Assembly (NCBI GenBank): GCA_038363925.1
Contig: JAQQWL010000012.1
Span: 186,001 to 250,000 of the forward strand
Length of the DNA: 64,000 nt
Direction of reading: 5' to 3'
From: Apiospora phragmitis
Lineage: Eukaryota > Ascomycota > Sordariomycetes > Amphisphaeriales > Apiosporaceae
Shown here: piece by piece, positions 10,141 to 21,263 of the stretch
Layout of the letters: each line of letters starts with the position of its first letter
Position numbering within the stretch: position 1 is the stretch's first letter
Made by a program: the position numbers and the translations under genes
The notes under the pieces: model-generated
Databases searched by the model: none
Told to the model about the DNA's origin: nothing
Seen by the model: only the letters and a program-made list of their open reading frames with translations

Positions 10141-10785
10141 TATAACGAACGCTATTTAAGTTTTAAAAAAAACTTAGTAAGACGTATTAAAGTTTATATT
10201 AATAGTACGAGAAAGTATTTAAACGTGTAATAAAAGTAATACTTTTATTAATATAATATACAATAGCCGGGTCGTAACGTAATAATAAAGGGTCGAGTAA
10301 AAGTATTTATATAATAGAGTTATTAAAGCTGTTTACTTTATTAATAAATTAAAATTAATATTTAAATTAATTATTAAAATAAAGAGTATTTATATAAAAT
10401 ATATAGGGAATATTTATTATTATATATTAATTTTTTTATTAATCTCGTTTATTTAATAATTTTTATTAATTATTATTAAGTTAATTAATATTACTTATTA
10501 TTTATTATTAAGTTATTTAATATTATCTTATTAAATTACGTTTAGTTTTATTATTACGTAACCTATTTTTAATTATTTATAAAGTTTTATTTATACTTAT
10601 TTATTTATAGCTAAATAATCTTATCGTAATATTATAGCGGTGTAATAGGGCTTATTATCGTAGGTAGGTTCGTCGGTACTAATTAGTAAGGTAAGTCTTA
10701 GTGCTAGTTTCTCGTAAGCGCCTCGGGGCATAGTATATCCGTGCCGAGGGCGGGTCTGGCCGCATGATTAGGTCAGGTCGTAACA
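10141..10785 (-). repeat. 5-prime LTR of the retrotransposon
   Basis: 645 bp, direct repeat of 5648..6322. On the minus strand it starts TGTTACGACCTGACCTAATC, nearly the same start as the solo LTR at 35454, so both may use related polymerases or integrases. The outer 130 bp are much less AT-converted than the rest. Confidence 0.85.
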
Positions 10786-10790
10786 CTGAG

Positions 10791-10850
10791 ACGCGCCCGC
10801 GGCGCTATAGAATCTACGGGGAGCCCGGGCATAATGCGCGTACCTATTAG
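10791..10850 (+). pseudogene. C-terminal zinc-knuckle end of pogo relic copy 1
   Basis: Directly after the CTGAG duplication the frame reads RPRRYRIYGEPGHNARTY then TAG. This is a CCHC zinc knuckle (CxxCGxxGHNARTC) in which the Cys codons TGC/TGT have become TAC/TAT, a G-to-A change. It continues the transposase frame that was cut at 5648. Confidence 0.75.
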
Positions 10851-11153
10851 AACGATATAGATATATCTAGAGATAAAAATTCCGATTAATTTAAATATAT
10901 TAAATACGTTATAGCGGAATTAATTTATACTTTAATATATAAGGTTAGCGTAAATAGTAAATTCGTTTATAAAGTACGTTAATAGTTTTTATTAATAAAA
11001 TTTTTATATTTATATTTATAAGTATTACTTTTAATTTTATAATAAATTATAATATAAAAACGTTAATAATATTAAGAATAAAACTCCCTCGTTTCTTTAA
11101 TAACGTAATAATAAGTTTCTCGCGTATTAAAGAGTATTTAATATTATTACTTA

Positions 11154-11235
11154 TATTAAATAAGCTTTTATACGTATATATAAGTGGGTTCCGAGTTTAA
11201 TCGAAGTTAACGTACCTTATAAGCGAGCTACGTAT
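11154..11235 (-). repeat. Truncated LTR family A
   Basis: The first 55 bp (TATTAAATAAGCTTTTATACG, AGTGGGTTCCGAGTTTAATCG) match the beginning of the plus-strand reading of 7076..7288; the GC-rich core is missing. No target duplication was found. Confidence 0.55.
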
Positions 11236-11338
11236 TTTTTATTATTAAGCTTTATAAGTTATAAATTATTTCGATTATAACGATTAAAATTAATTAAATA
11301 TATTAATAATTATTATTTTTAAAGGTTTTTATATTATT

Positions 11339-12200
11339 CTAATAAGTACGCGTATTATACCTAGGCACTCCGTAAACTCTATAGCGTTATAAACGTGTCT
11401 TAAACGTCCTTATATAATTACTCCTCCGACGCGATTTATTTTATAACTATTTATTAACGTTTTTTTACAACTATAAGATTTTCCTAGCTTATATATAAAG
11501 TAATCCTCTATCTTATAGCCGTTTTTTTTCGTATAGCGGCGCCGGCTAAATATCTTATTTACCTTTCGAAATATCGCGTTTTTATTTTCTAAAAGAGTAA
11601 CTTAGTATATAACCTACGTTATAACCTTTACGATTTAATTAAAACTAATTAAAATAAACGTTAGAAAACTATTTTAATATTATATAATACGGTTTCGAAT
11701 ATATTTAGTTTAAGATTAAGTTTTAATTAAATTATTTAAATTTTTAATTCTTCAGGGATAAATAGGTTAAAAAACGTCCTTAAAGGTATTAAAATATGTA
11801 GCTTTATATCTAATTATAAAATAATATATTCCGGATTATACGGAATAAGTCTTATCTTTTAAAAACTTCCTTATATATTCGAAACGGTAAAAATCGCTTA
11901 AAACGTTTTTAAAAACGCTAATAAGAAGTTTTCCTTAAAGATATAAATAATATACGCCCGTATAAAACCTTTAATTCTTTTTTTATACGCCTTTTTTAAT
12001 ATCTAAAAATAGCCGATATTAAGAAGTTAGAGTTTATATAATAAATAAAAAGATATATAAAATATAATAATCGAGTTCTTTTCGTAATAGAGCTCGAAAG
12101 CTATTAAGTAGTAGCTTTTATAGCCGTTTAAGACTAGGAGGTGATAACGACCTTTCGTATAAAACCTAGTATAATTATAATATAGCTTATAAAAAATTAA
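11339..12200 (-). pseudogene. Fot1/pogo-type transposase relic, copy 2 (inverted)
   Basis: Base-for-base similar to the reverse complement of copy 1: 11430..12060 pairs with 5000..5640. On the minus strand one reads TKGRYHLLVLNGYKSYY (second catalytic Asp turned to Asn) and, at the end, YRVYGVPRYNTRTY then TAG, the eroded zinc knuckle. Unlike copy 1 it is not interrupted by LTRs. The N-terminal part toward 12.7 kb is too eroded to delimit. Confidence 0.7.
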
Positions 12201-12779
12201 TTATATTTTATTTAAAAGATAAAGCTATAAAAAGTTATCGTTTATATATAATTTATAATTATTATAAATTAAAACAACTTATTTATTATTATAACGAGAT
12301 TATATATAAGGGATAAAAATGTTTTAAATCTAATTTAAAGCTGTGGCATTACTAGTCCACCTTTTAAGCGACGCTCTAAACCGCTAGTTATCTTAAAGAT
12401 AGCCGCCTTAGTCTAGAAACCACTGGCTTTAAACGTCGGCCCCTTTAAAAATAACTAGCGGCGGGAGGGGTACCTTATTACAGCCTACATACTTTAAAGT
12501 AGTAATTTATTCCTCTTTTTTTAACGTCTTTTTTTAAAAGCTGGATAGTTAGTAGTTTTAATAAATATATCGACGAGACGGCGTTAAATATATAATCGAG
12601 GGGTTAACTATTTACGAGCGGATTCGCGAATAGCTGCTCCGAGCTTTACGTCGTGCATAATAGCTTATATACGCTTTTAAATATTAAACGAAGGTATTAT
12701 TATAAAAAGTAAAAATAAGCGAAAAGAATAGAGGTAATAATAAATTTAAAAAATAAAAAGTAATAATTAAATTAAAAAG

Positions 12780-13740
12780 TTTTCTAGTTAGGATACACGG
12801 TGAAAAGACGCGTTCGTGGGGTAAAACGCGGTGGCCCGTAACGGGGTGGCCCATGAGGGGGTGCTTTAGCTTATTACTTTGCCGACCGCGCCAAGGAGCG
12901 AGACAGGCCTCCATCCGCTAGAGGTCTATTTCGTAGCCGTTGTTTTATTCGGTTTCGGAATAACGATAACTTTCGCGGAACGGAACCATTTTGGGAAGTA
13001 AGCGAATCGGAAGCTCGCCGTTGCCAGGCCTGCTGATACTTGGTAGAGGGCGTCTCCGCAGGCCTTAAGAAAGCCTGTCGGTAAGAGGTCTTACCCTGGT
13101 ACTTTCTAAGGCCCTGTCCTTTATTTCCTCGTCAGTGACCTCCGTTTCGATAGTAATAGGGTCAAGGGCTGGTGGCTGGTAGTCCGACGTATCGTCCAGG
13201 TCACGCAGGTCAGCATCGGGATTCGGCAAGAACTTTTCCAAGAGGAGCGCCGCCGTTTCCTCATAGCTTCGTGCCTCGATCGCAGCTCCCTCGCTACGTC
13301 TTAGTTCTGTAATATCTGCGGTCTGTGGCACCGTCCAGCTCCGTAGTCGGGCCCATCGCTCAGGTGACCAGAGTGTTCTAGAATCATGGGAGGCGGCGGC
13401 GACCGTTTGGCGCCAGCTTTTCGTTTTAGCCTTCTGAACGACCCTATTGAGGTTCGCTTTCGCTGCGGTGTACTGGTTCCAGGTATATTGCGAAGGCACT
13501 CTGAGATAGGTTCGGTAACTCTGGTTTGCGGTCGTGTGCGCTTCCTGGACCTCCGGTGATCACCAAGGTGTGCCCCTGCCGGTGGAGGGCGTTTTTCTTG
13601 ACGCGGCTATATGGGCGATTTCTCGTAAGGCGTTTAAGAAGTGATCGATAGCCTAGTCGAGCTCCTCCGGGCTTGCTGGTGCGGTGAGACCGGCTAGACG
13701 TCCTTTAGCTTCCGCCTGTAGCACATTTAGTAGTTATAGC
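12780..13740 (-). pseudogene. LINE (Tad-like non-LTR retrotransposon) relic, linker and start of reverse transcriptase
   Basis: The minus strand reads, from high to low coordinates, end of the endonuclease (RGTPW*SPEVQEAH), then an open stretch (13499..13065) with NRVVQKAKTKSWRQTVAAAS, LWSPERWARLRS, AALLLEKFLPNPDADLRDLDD and EVTDEEIKDRALESTRVRP. After a frame change come FLKACGDALYQVSAG, KVIVIPKPNK and SGWRPVSLLGAVGKVI, the first conserved blocks of a LINE reverse transcriptase. The catalytic FADD box is absent; the sequence dissolves into the AT island at about 12780. 5-prime and 3-prime truncated and dead. Confidence 0.8.
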
Positions 13741-14399
13741 AAAGTCGACAATAAATGGCTATTCCCTCAGCTTTGTAGTATATGCTCGCGCTCACCCCAT
13801 CGCTCTCGGTATTGAGACCATTTGATGATTACGTAGGATTCATTCTATCGCTACAGGCCTACGATTATAGTCAGAATTCAGATAAGCACGCTACGAAAAG
13901 GGAAGATGGCGTTGGCACGTGGAGCGAAGGCAACCGTAGATAGCACAGCAGAGGGAGAGCTAAAGGCTTGACACTCAGGGACGTTCTCCAGATAATCTAC
14001 ACAAAGTTGCATTCGTGAAGGGTTCTCCTCCCACTGCAGGGACTGGGAAATGCTCAAAGGCTTCGACTAGATGGAGAAGTCAGAATACGAGACATGATCT
14101 CACACAGCGTGCAGTGCTGGGACTCTAGAAATCAAATGAGTTTATTACAATCGAAGAAACACCCCTGAGATTCATCTATCTCTAGGAACTACACTCGAAA
14201 GCCGCTGTTTGAAAGCGAGGTCGGCACAGAGCCTCAAGACCGAGCTACATCTTTGCCCATGGGCGGCGGACAATAATAAGAATGAGAAATCTGAGCTTTA
14301 CTATCATCCACAGTGGCATCTGCCACGTCGGTTCCATGTATTCTTGCAACTCCCAGCCACAGCTTGCACGAGGGCATCTCGTTGAACACGATCCCAGTT
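13741..14399. other. Intergenic sequence, no gene seen
   Basis: Normal-composition sequence between the LINE relic and the 3-prime end of the first cluster P450. No open frame with recognisable similarity and no repeat detected by eye. Confidence 0.4.
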
Positions 14400-16075
14400 T
14401 CATCCAGACAGAATATTCACCTGAGTCTTACCCATGCCCATCTTGACATCCCACTTACCCGCACCTCTCCTTGGCTTCACTTGCAACTCGAACTCCTTGC
14501 CCGGGCTGAGGATCGCGGCTACGTCGTTGTACCTGAGGGTCGGGCTTTTCCACTGGCCTCCGTTGGGGAAGATATCGCACTCTACAGCAAGCAGCGCCAC
14601 TGTGAGCATAACCTCGGTCGCTGCGAACTGCCTGGCAGGACAGAGGTGGGGTGGCGTCCCCCAGGCCATGAAGGCAGATGGCTGCGGGACGAAAGAGGCC
14701 TCTTTGGAGCCGGCCTGCTGTGCGATTTGATCCGGTCCGGCGTAAAGCGGTACGGATCAAACGTCTTTACCGTGGGGCCCCAGATCTCCTCGCTGTAGTG
14801 AATGGGGGACCCGGCCATCTGGAGGTAGTTGCCCTTGCGCAAAAGGTAGCGTCCATTGTCGATAAAGGTATCGGCAGTCACCTTACGGATGTTGGCGTGA
14901 ACGTGGTGGATGCGCTGCGTCTCTTGAAAGACGGAGAGCATGAGGGGGCACCGTGTCTTTAGAGCCGCAATATCGAGCACATGTTCCCCTTGGTTTGCCT
15001 TATCCCTGGTAATGGCATGCTCCTCTAACTCTCGTCTGACTTCCTCGAGCAGGGAGGGTCGCGAGAAGAGCTCCCAGATGAACCAGTACAGCGTCGGTGT
15101 GGTATTGCCAAACATGGCAACACAGAATAGAGTTTCCTGTTTTGCGGCATCCTCAAAGGTCATACCAGCTACTTTAAGAACGCGCTGCCGGTCCAGCACC
15201 ACCTTGGAAGTATCGTCCTTCAGCTTACGACAGTACTCGATGATGGCCTTGTTTACCACTTCTCGCTCCTGGTTGGCCTTGCCGAAAAAGTCCACACTTG
15301 CCATCTGAGAACGGAGGTACAGCTGCCATCGCCTGATTATGTCTGTCAGTTCAGCTCAGGTAGACTGACGCGCGAGCTAGCGCCGGGCTTCCATCTTCCA
15401 AACTCACCAGAACGCTCTCTCCACTTCCGGGTCCTTGAAAGGATGCTCGACGCCGAAAAACCCACAGCTGGTGGCCTCGACGATCAGATGTTGAGTCCAT
15501 TCCAACAGGCCTATCGTCTTTCCTTTGCCGCCGTTTACAAGATCATCGACCAGGGAGATGACCGAGTGGGCCATGCGCAGGTTTTGGTCATCCTGATGGG
15601 TGCCCGGCAGCAGCGCGCTCTTGACGACTTGGCTGTACTCGTCCACGAATGAACCATCGAAGAGATCACAGGCTTCTTCCGAGTTACCAGCCATCTCGCG
15701 AGCTACCACCTTGACAAAGGGGCGGAAGGACAGGGTTTTCGAAGCCTTCTGAATGATGGGGATAAGCCGCCGGGACCTGCTGACGTAGATCTTGAGAGCG
15801 ACACAGTCGAGAGTGTAGATCTCATCGGCCGTCCTCTCGCTATAGAAACAGTGAGCTGCTAAACACGTCGGCGGCAAAGGGGCGAGCATGCCTTACCTGG
15901 TCTGGTTGTAGTACGCAGTACCATACTTGACTATGCCGAGAAGATGGCCGATCAAAGGGATGCGGGATGGCAGCCGCTTCGGCTCCCGGGCGTCGTACCG
16001 GAGGTCGAGTGCATAGTCCAAGGAATAAGCCAGGCCGACCAGGCCAACAAGAGCGTACACGATTTCGTACAGCAT
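14400..16075 (-). CDS. Cytochrome P450, cluster gene 1, one frameshift (possibly pseudogene)
   Basis: A clan-7-like fungal P450 (similar in build to sterol 7-alpha-hydroxylase-type enzymes). Proposed exons are 16075..15897, 15839..15409 and 15332..14400, with introns 15840..15896 and about 15333..15408. The start MLYEIVYALVGLVGLAYSLD gives an N-terminal membrane helix followed by PSRIPLIGHLLG; an upstream in-frame Met at 16303 is less likely. The I-helix reads FCVAMFGNTTPTLYWF and the ExxR-type segment SVFQETQRIHH. Near 14703-14710 the frame breaks: it leaves PAPK and must shift by one base to continue with VPQPSAFMAWGTPPHLCPAR. The heme loop is also atypical, with Trp for Phe, Pro for Gly before Cys, and Ala for Gly after it. 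Divergently transcribed from cluster gene 2. Confidence 0.8.
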
Positions 16076-16620
16076 GCTGGCGACTTCGTAGATGATGAGA
16101 GCTAATGAGACGCCGAAGCGATACGAGTGACGGGATTTGATGACTCTGTCCCGCGGCCCTGGGTAGGTAAATAGAGGAGGACCTGAGGCACTAGGAGCGC
16201 CGAAAGTCCAAACGCATGAACTCGATCCGAGCCAATCAGCAGAGTAGTATGCACCAAGGGGGTAGTGGCTCCTCCTTCGGGGCGAGAACCATGAATTAGT
16301 CATCGTGCTATCTGCTACGTATTAAATTATTAGTACTACGTGGTCAGATTATTTTCCTACCGAGAGGGGGGGGTGGGGTTTGGGCCGCTCGTTTTAGTAG
16401 TACGAGCACAATTTTTCAATTACCACTAAGCAACGTAGCAGCACTAATACGGTGCTGCTTATAAGTGCTTATAGAAGGTCTCGGTAATAGCTTTACGTTA
16501 TCAGGGATATTCCGCTTTGACCATCGGTGACACGGTGCAGGGGCGGCAACCCCGTCAAACACTGGCCTATCTAAGGACCGGCGCAATGGTATCATGTACT
16601 CCGTAATAGTGTGGCATGCT

Positions 16621-16660
16621 GTGGGGGGTGAGGGAGGGGGGGGTGGGGGTGGGGGGCCGG
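16621..16660 (+). other. G-rich tract, potential G-quadruplex
   Basis: Forty bases almost wholly of G interrupted by single T or A, with at least five runs of four or more G (for example GGGAGGGGGGGGTGGGGGT). It fits the G-quadruplex pattern on the plus strand. A second, shorter G-run lies near 16363-16384. Confidence 0.6.
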
Positions 16661-16926
16661 CAAACAACGGGAGGGCACAGTGGGAATAGTTTATTAAAGT
16701 GCCGTCCTTATCTTTATAATAAATAGTATATTACCTGCAGTCGCGTGGATCCTTGGCCCTGCTCTGATAGGTCGACCCACCCAGCATAGTCACAGTGCCA
16801 ATATCTCACCACTATTGACTGTATACATTATCGTCTGATCGTTCTTCGAAGTAGCGGCAGAAAGCAGGCCTCAGAACTCATCCCTCTGATATCTGCCAGA
16901 GATCACTTCAACCGCCCCCTTACAGC

Positions 16927-17012
16927 CACACATACACACACACACACACACTCACTCACTCACTCACTCGCTCACACATACACACACACACACACATACG
17001 CATACACATCCA
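16927..17012 (+). repeat. CA / CTCA microsatellite in the 5-prime leader of P450 gene 2
   Basis: Tandem CA dinucleotides, then CTCA tetranucleotides, then CA again, ending 16 bases before the start codon at 17029. It lies in the presumed leader or core promoter. Confidence 0.8.
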
Positions 17013-17028
17013 GCTCCAGCGCAAGATA

Positions 17029-18885
17029 ATGGACTATCTCACCCAGGGCGAGGCCTTCCCCGGCCTGGTGTCTTTCATCTCTGGGCGACACAGCGTCTTC
17101 GAAGTCTACCCGTGGGCATACCCGGTGCTGCCTATTGCAGTCTTGTTGTTGCTCGTTTCGCTTGTGACATATGTCACCTCGAGTCTTCGCTTTCGACGCG
17201 CTCTGTCTGTGGATGACAGCGATAGATTTCCTCGGGTGATGCCGTTGGTGCCATACTGGTTCCCCGGTCTCTATCATGGTCTGGCGTTGCTCATAAATCC
17301 CACCGACTTCCTCTACGGAATCATGTGCGTTACGCCTCGTCTGTCTCCTGCTTTCAGTAACTCGACTCCGGCACTAATCAGATGACATATAGAAAGAAGT
17401 ACGGTTGGGAAAGGCCACTTCAAGTCAAAGCTGGCCCCGTCAACTGTACATTAACGGCAAATCCATCCCACATCCAGGAAATCTTCAAATCAAGGTTTTT
17501 GTCGGCCAAATCCGTTACCCGGATCTCTGCCAAGAACGTTCTGGAGATCCCACCTGATGTCCTGTTCTTTTATGATGCAGATGACTCGGGCTTCGCCGCC
17601 GAACCCAGAAAAGGCTCGCAAACCGCCCAGCACAATAGGATCCTTTACCACCAAACCCACTCGGCCCAGAAGTTCCTCGCGGCCCCTTTCCTCGGGCCCC
17701 TTGCTGAGCGCTACCTCAAATTCTTCCAGCAGAACATCGAAAGGCTGGACATAGGGCAGGCCTGGGAAGAGTATCCCGACCTGTATGTATTCCTCCAGAT
17801 ACACGTTGCCGGGGCCAATATCGAGGCCATGATGGGCTCCAAGATCCTCGAGATCAACCCCGGCCTGATGGAGCATTTCTGGCTTGCCAAGCGCAACGCC
17901 CCCCAGTATTTCCGCGGGTGGCCGCGCTGGATTATCCCCAAGGCTTTTCGAGAACGGGATCGTGTGGTCGAGGCCATCAAGCGATGGCACAGTTATGCCT
18001 TCAAGCACGGCAGTGTCGATGGGACAGGGCCCCAGGATCCGGACTGGGAACCCATATTCGGTAGTCGGTACGCCAAGGCTCGGCTTCAGTACATGCTCAA
18101 GATGAAGCCCTTGAACGACGACATCCGGGCACGCGAGGACTGGGGACTTATTTTCGGGTAAGTACAGAGAAAGAACGAAAGAGGCCTAAGCCTCTATTCC
18201 TACTGTCTGCTGCCTCTTACGTATAGTGTCTAGTGCGAATGGCAACACAGCGCCCAGTGCCTTTTGGTACCTGTTTGAGGCCCTGAAGGATCCACACCTG
18301 GCCACCCGACTGTCGGCCGAAGTCGCCCCCTGCATTTCTCCCGACGGGAAGATCAACATTGACCAACTGGCAGCGCAGCCCTTGCCTGAGTCTGCGTACA
18401 TGGAAGTCCTCCGCCTCCGCGTCTCCATCCTGGTCAGCCGCATGGTTGATTTTGGAGACGTCAAGCTCTCGGGCTACATGATCCGGCGTGGGGAGCTCGT
18501 CTTCATGCCGACCGACGGTGTGCACTACAGCGAGGAAGCATGGGCGCAAGCGGGCCGGCCCTCCAAGAGGAAGTCCTTGAAGGAATTTGAACCTGAAAGG
18601 TTCTTGGTCGCAACTGAACCAGATGGCACTGGCACGTCTGTCAAATGCTGCACTGAGGGCTTGAACGGTCTGTGGATTCCTTTCGGCGGAGGGGAGCGCA
18701 TGTGTCCAGGCCGCCACTTGGCCAAGCTGGAGATACTGTTGACCTACGCTTATCTGTTCTCCAAGTACGACTTGGAGCTGGGTAATGTCGAGCCGAACTG
18801 TGTGCAGTGTGACCCCGAGTTTGCGCCATTTGGTGCCTTGCCACCGAATCGCAAGGTCCCGTTCAGGATTCGGAGGAAGGCCTGA
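17029..18885 (+). CDS. Cytochrome P450, cluster gene 2, intact
   Basis: Exons 17029..17324, 17393..18157 and 18234..18885 join in frame to 570 residues. An N-terminal helix (PVLPIAVLLLLVSLVTYV) anchors it in the ER. The I-helix carries GANGNTAPSAFWYLFEAL, the K-helix ExxR is EVLRLR, and the heme loop is PFGGGERMCPGRHLAK with an intact Cys ligand. The third exon must start at 18234, because an earlier TAG acceptor would put a stop in frame. Clan-7-like (oxysterol 7-alpha-hydroxylase / prostacyclin-synthase type build). Substrate unknown; its neighbours suggest tailoring of a lipid, steroid or terpenoid. Divergent from gene 1, convergent with gene 3. Confidence 0.9.
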
Positions 18886-19379
18886 GGGGCCGGCGACGGT
18901 TTGTAGGGGCAGGGGTGCATAACTAGCGCTATCTAAGCTTTACTAGGAGTTTTATCCCTGTTTATACTAGTGTCACACGCGGACTGTGCCAAGACCAACT
19001 AAGCATGCAGTTGGTGACTGGTATGGTCAGATATGCTTACTAACCAGCTGACGAACGTACCGAGGCCCGGCGGAACCCCACTTTCGTATTGGGAGGGTTG
19101 GGAGTGCCGGAAGTATCAGAATAGAGAATGCTCCACCTGCTTGTATACAGACCCGGCTAATTCCTGCAGAATCGGGAAAGGAGGATCCACCAGAGACCTT
19201 AGAAGAGCCATAGTCAATTATTAGGTGGATAAGAAAGACCCAACCCTCACAGAGCCCTTGCCATACAACTAGGGTGAGTACTTCAGTGGAGAGAGAATGA
19301 ACGACAGGCTTCACCTTGTCCAGGTTGAAACACACACATATATATATATACTTAACAGCTAGTATAATATATCGACAGA
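18886..19379. other. Intergenic region between convergent P450 genes
   Basis: About 490 bp holding the 3-prime ends of two P450 genes. It includes a (TA)n run near 19330-19349. No gene recognised; the short open frames have no similarity. Confidence 0.4.
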
Positions 19380-21263
19380 TTAGCTAACAGACTTCCTCGG
19401 CGTTATAACTACCAACATGTCATCGCCCTCAACTGGAGACATGAGCCCAGGCACTGGCTTGGTCAGATCCGCTCTGAGCATCCGCTGACCCTCCGCTAGT
19501 TTGAGGTCGAACCTACGCAAGACCATGGCGGTAAAGATGAAGACGGCTCGCTTCGCAATGTGACGCCCGGGGCACATGGTGATGCCGCCGCCAAAGGGAT
19601 GGAAACTATTGCCCTGCGCTAGCCGCGGCGTGTCGAGGAACCGTTGGTGACAAAACTCGTCCACGGGGGCTCCGAAGATGGCTTCTTCCATGTGCAGCTG
19701 GCGGTACGGCACGATCAGCCGGTTACCCTTGCGCAGCCGCTTGTTGCCGATTATGGTGTCGTCGGTGATGTAGCGCACGGAAGCAGCAAACGATGCCAGG
19801 CGCAACATCTCGTTCCACATGCTGTCCAGCTGCGGCACAGACTTGTGGAGGTAGTCAAAGTCAAAAGTGCCATCGGCCCGGAACATGGGCGCCGTCTCCT
19901 CCCTGACCACATCAATGAGCGAAGGTGTCTGCAAAAGGTAGGCCAGGAGCCAGAAGGCTGCCTTTCGGCTGTTGGTATTGATTCTGCGAAAGAAATATAT
20001 CAGCACGGTGCCCATCATGGCGATATCTGGGGTTTCTTGTTGGGGGCCAGCTTACGCCCAGTAGATTGTCATTGTGGCGATCGCCATATCGTCGTCAGAC
20101 ATATTCAGTGCTCGCATCTCAGACTCCATGGCTTTGACGAACCAAGCGTCATCCTCTCTCTGCTCTTGCGGAAGCTGTAGATACTTTTTCAGTCCTGCGA
20201 GCACGCGGCGCCTGGACGCTTGCATCTTTCTGGCAAGGAAGGTCGGGTACTGGTAGATGACCTGGTAGCTCAGCTCGTCAAATTCCAAGAAGGCATCCGT
20301 CAGAGAGGGATCAATCTCGGCCAGTCGCCGCCCAAAGTAGGCCGCCTGGCCGCCCTTGATGAAGTAGTCTGAGCACCATTGGACGAGTGGCAAAGTGATA
20401 CTCGCCGGTGTGGCCCTGGAGGCATACGGACATGTTTCAGTGAGCGTGTCCAGCCGAAGATGCTTGTCAAAGAACTCGTAGAAGCGATGCTCCAGGGAAG
20501 TGAGTTTCTCCCCTGGGAACAATTGGTGGATGTGCATCTGTCGGAACAGGACGCCTAGGGGTTTCCCATGGGGGTTAGGAAAGCCCTCCTTATCCTTGGG
20601 AAGGGGGGTGAACATGGCTTTGATCGAGGGCTCCGAGTTTCCGAGAATGCGCATCATAGATTGCACGAAGATCTCGTACGAGAGCGTTTCGGTATTGCGG
20701 TATACCTGCCCTACATCTTCAGCTTTGGTAATGACATAGGTCTTCATGCCCGCCACTGTGAGCGCGAACGGCTCTCTGGTGTCGCCAAAGTAGTGCCTAG
20801 CCCAACATGTCAACACCCCTGCATTGCCAAACCAGCCGAACTGCTCGCTTGCAGCGCAATGGACTTACCTGGCTCGGGTGATCAAAGTGTTCGCATCACC
20901 GAAAAACCCAAAGAGATGGCCTTGGAAATTCAGGTCAGCCACATCATCGTTCCAACCCACCAGCTAGAGCAAGAATTATTTACCGACAACTAGCTAGAAG
21001 TCAGTAACATGTATATACTAGGTCTCAGGTCTGCTATGGTCCTTGGACTCACAAGGTATCGCATACGGTAGCTCACTGGGCTCGTCGGCGGCGGCAAATG
21101 CGGGCAAAACAGTAAACTTAATAAAGCGCCAGAGAGCGAGAAGAACGAGGGAGAGAGCGACGATACCAGATAGCGTGGGATAGTCCTGGGAAGCGTGTGT
21201 CGCTAACATGTAGACGTGTTTGCGGCCCTCCTCAAGGAGGCCAGATGCGTATGACAGCTGCAT
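19380..21263 (-). CDS. Cytochrome P450, cluster gene 3, intact
   Basis: Exons 21263..21053, 20920..20869, 20796..20056 and 19983..19380 sum to 1608 nt, 535 residues, all in frame. The second exon is only 52 nt. The N-terminus (MQLSYASG start) has a membrane helix (LSGIVALSLVLLALW). The I-helix region reads AIATMTIYWAINTNSRKAAFW, the ExxR helix NEMLRL, and the heme loop HPFGGGITMCPGRHIAK is canonical. Same clan-7-like type as genes 1 and 2, so the three probably arose by duplication. The exon 1/2 junction (…YAIPC HLFGFF…) lacks a residue or two compared with the usual PxxGHLxGF and is the least certain splice. Confidence 0.88.

Larger units (their letters stand above)
5648..10785 (-). mobile_element. 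Full-length LTR retrotransposon, TSD CTGAG, minus orientation, RIP-dead
   Basis: Two direct long terminal repeats, 5648..6322 and 10141..10785, bound a 5.1 kb unit. CTGAG stands at 5643-5647 and again at 10786-10790, a perfect 5-bp duplication. A gag-like relic on the minus strand lies next to the 10.1 kb LTR, so that LTR is the 5-prime one. After subtracting two nested solo LTRs (7076..7288, 7838..8456) the internal part is only about 3 kb. I see no reverse transcriptase, RNase H or integrase motif, so the element was probably short or non-autonomous. It is inserted in the pogo relic whose zinc-knuckle end resumes at 10791. Ty3/Gypsy affiliation rests on the gag resemblance. Confidence 0.85.
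3579..12780. mobile_element. AT-rich RIP island of nested transposable elements
   Basis: A roughly 9 kb block with almost no open reading frames, bordered by normal-composition DNA. It consists of a pogo-type relic, LTR family-A solo copies, a full LTR retrotransposon, a second unrelated solo LTR, and an inverted second pogo relic. The order of insertion can be read from the nesting: the retrotransposon interrupts the first pogo relic, and two solo LTRs interrupt the retrotransposon. The substitutions against cleaner copies are transitions (C to T on either strand), consistent with RIP. Confidence 0.85.
16076..17028. promoter_or_regulatory. Bidirectional intergenic region of the first P450 pair
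   Basis: 953 bp shared by two divergent P450 genes. It contains two G-rich runs (about 16363-16384 and 16621-16660) and a microsatellite just before the plus-strand start codon. No binding site of a named cluster regulator could be assigned. Confidence 0.5.

Noticed and set aside
12684..12914. 76-codon minus-strand frame with hydrophobic end
   Set aside because: Falls on the junction of the LINE relic and the AT island; the hydrophobic part is AT-rich translation.
18217..18717. 166-codon minus-strand frame
   Set aside because: Shadow of P450 gene 2 exon 3.
19330..19349. TA repeat as an origin or promoter
   Set aside because: Simple dinucleotide run between convergent genes; no further signal.
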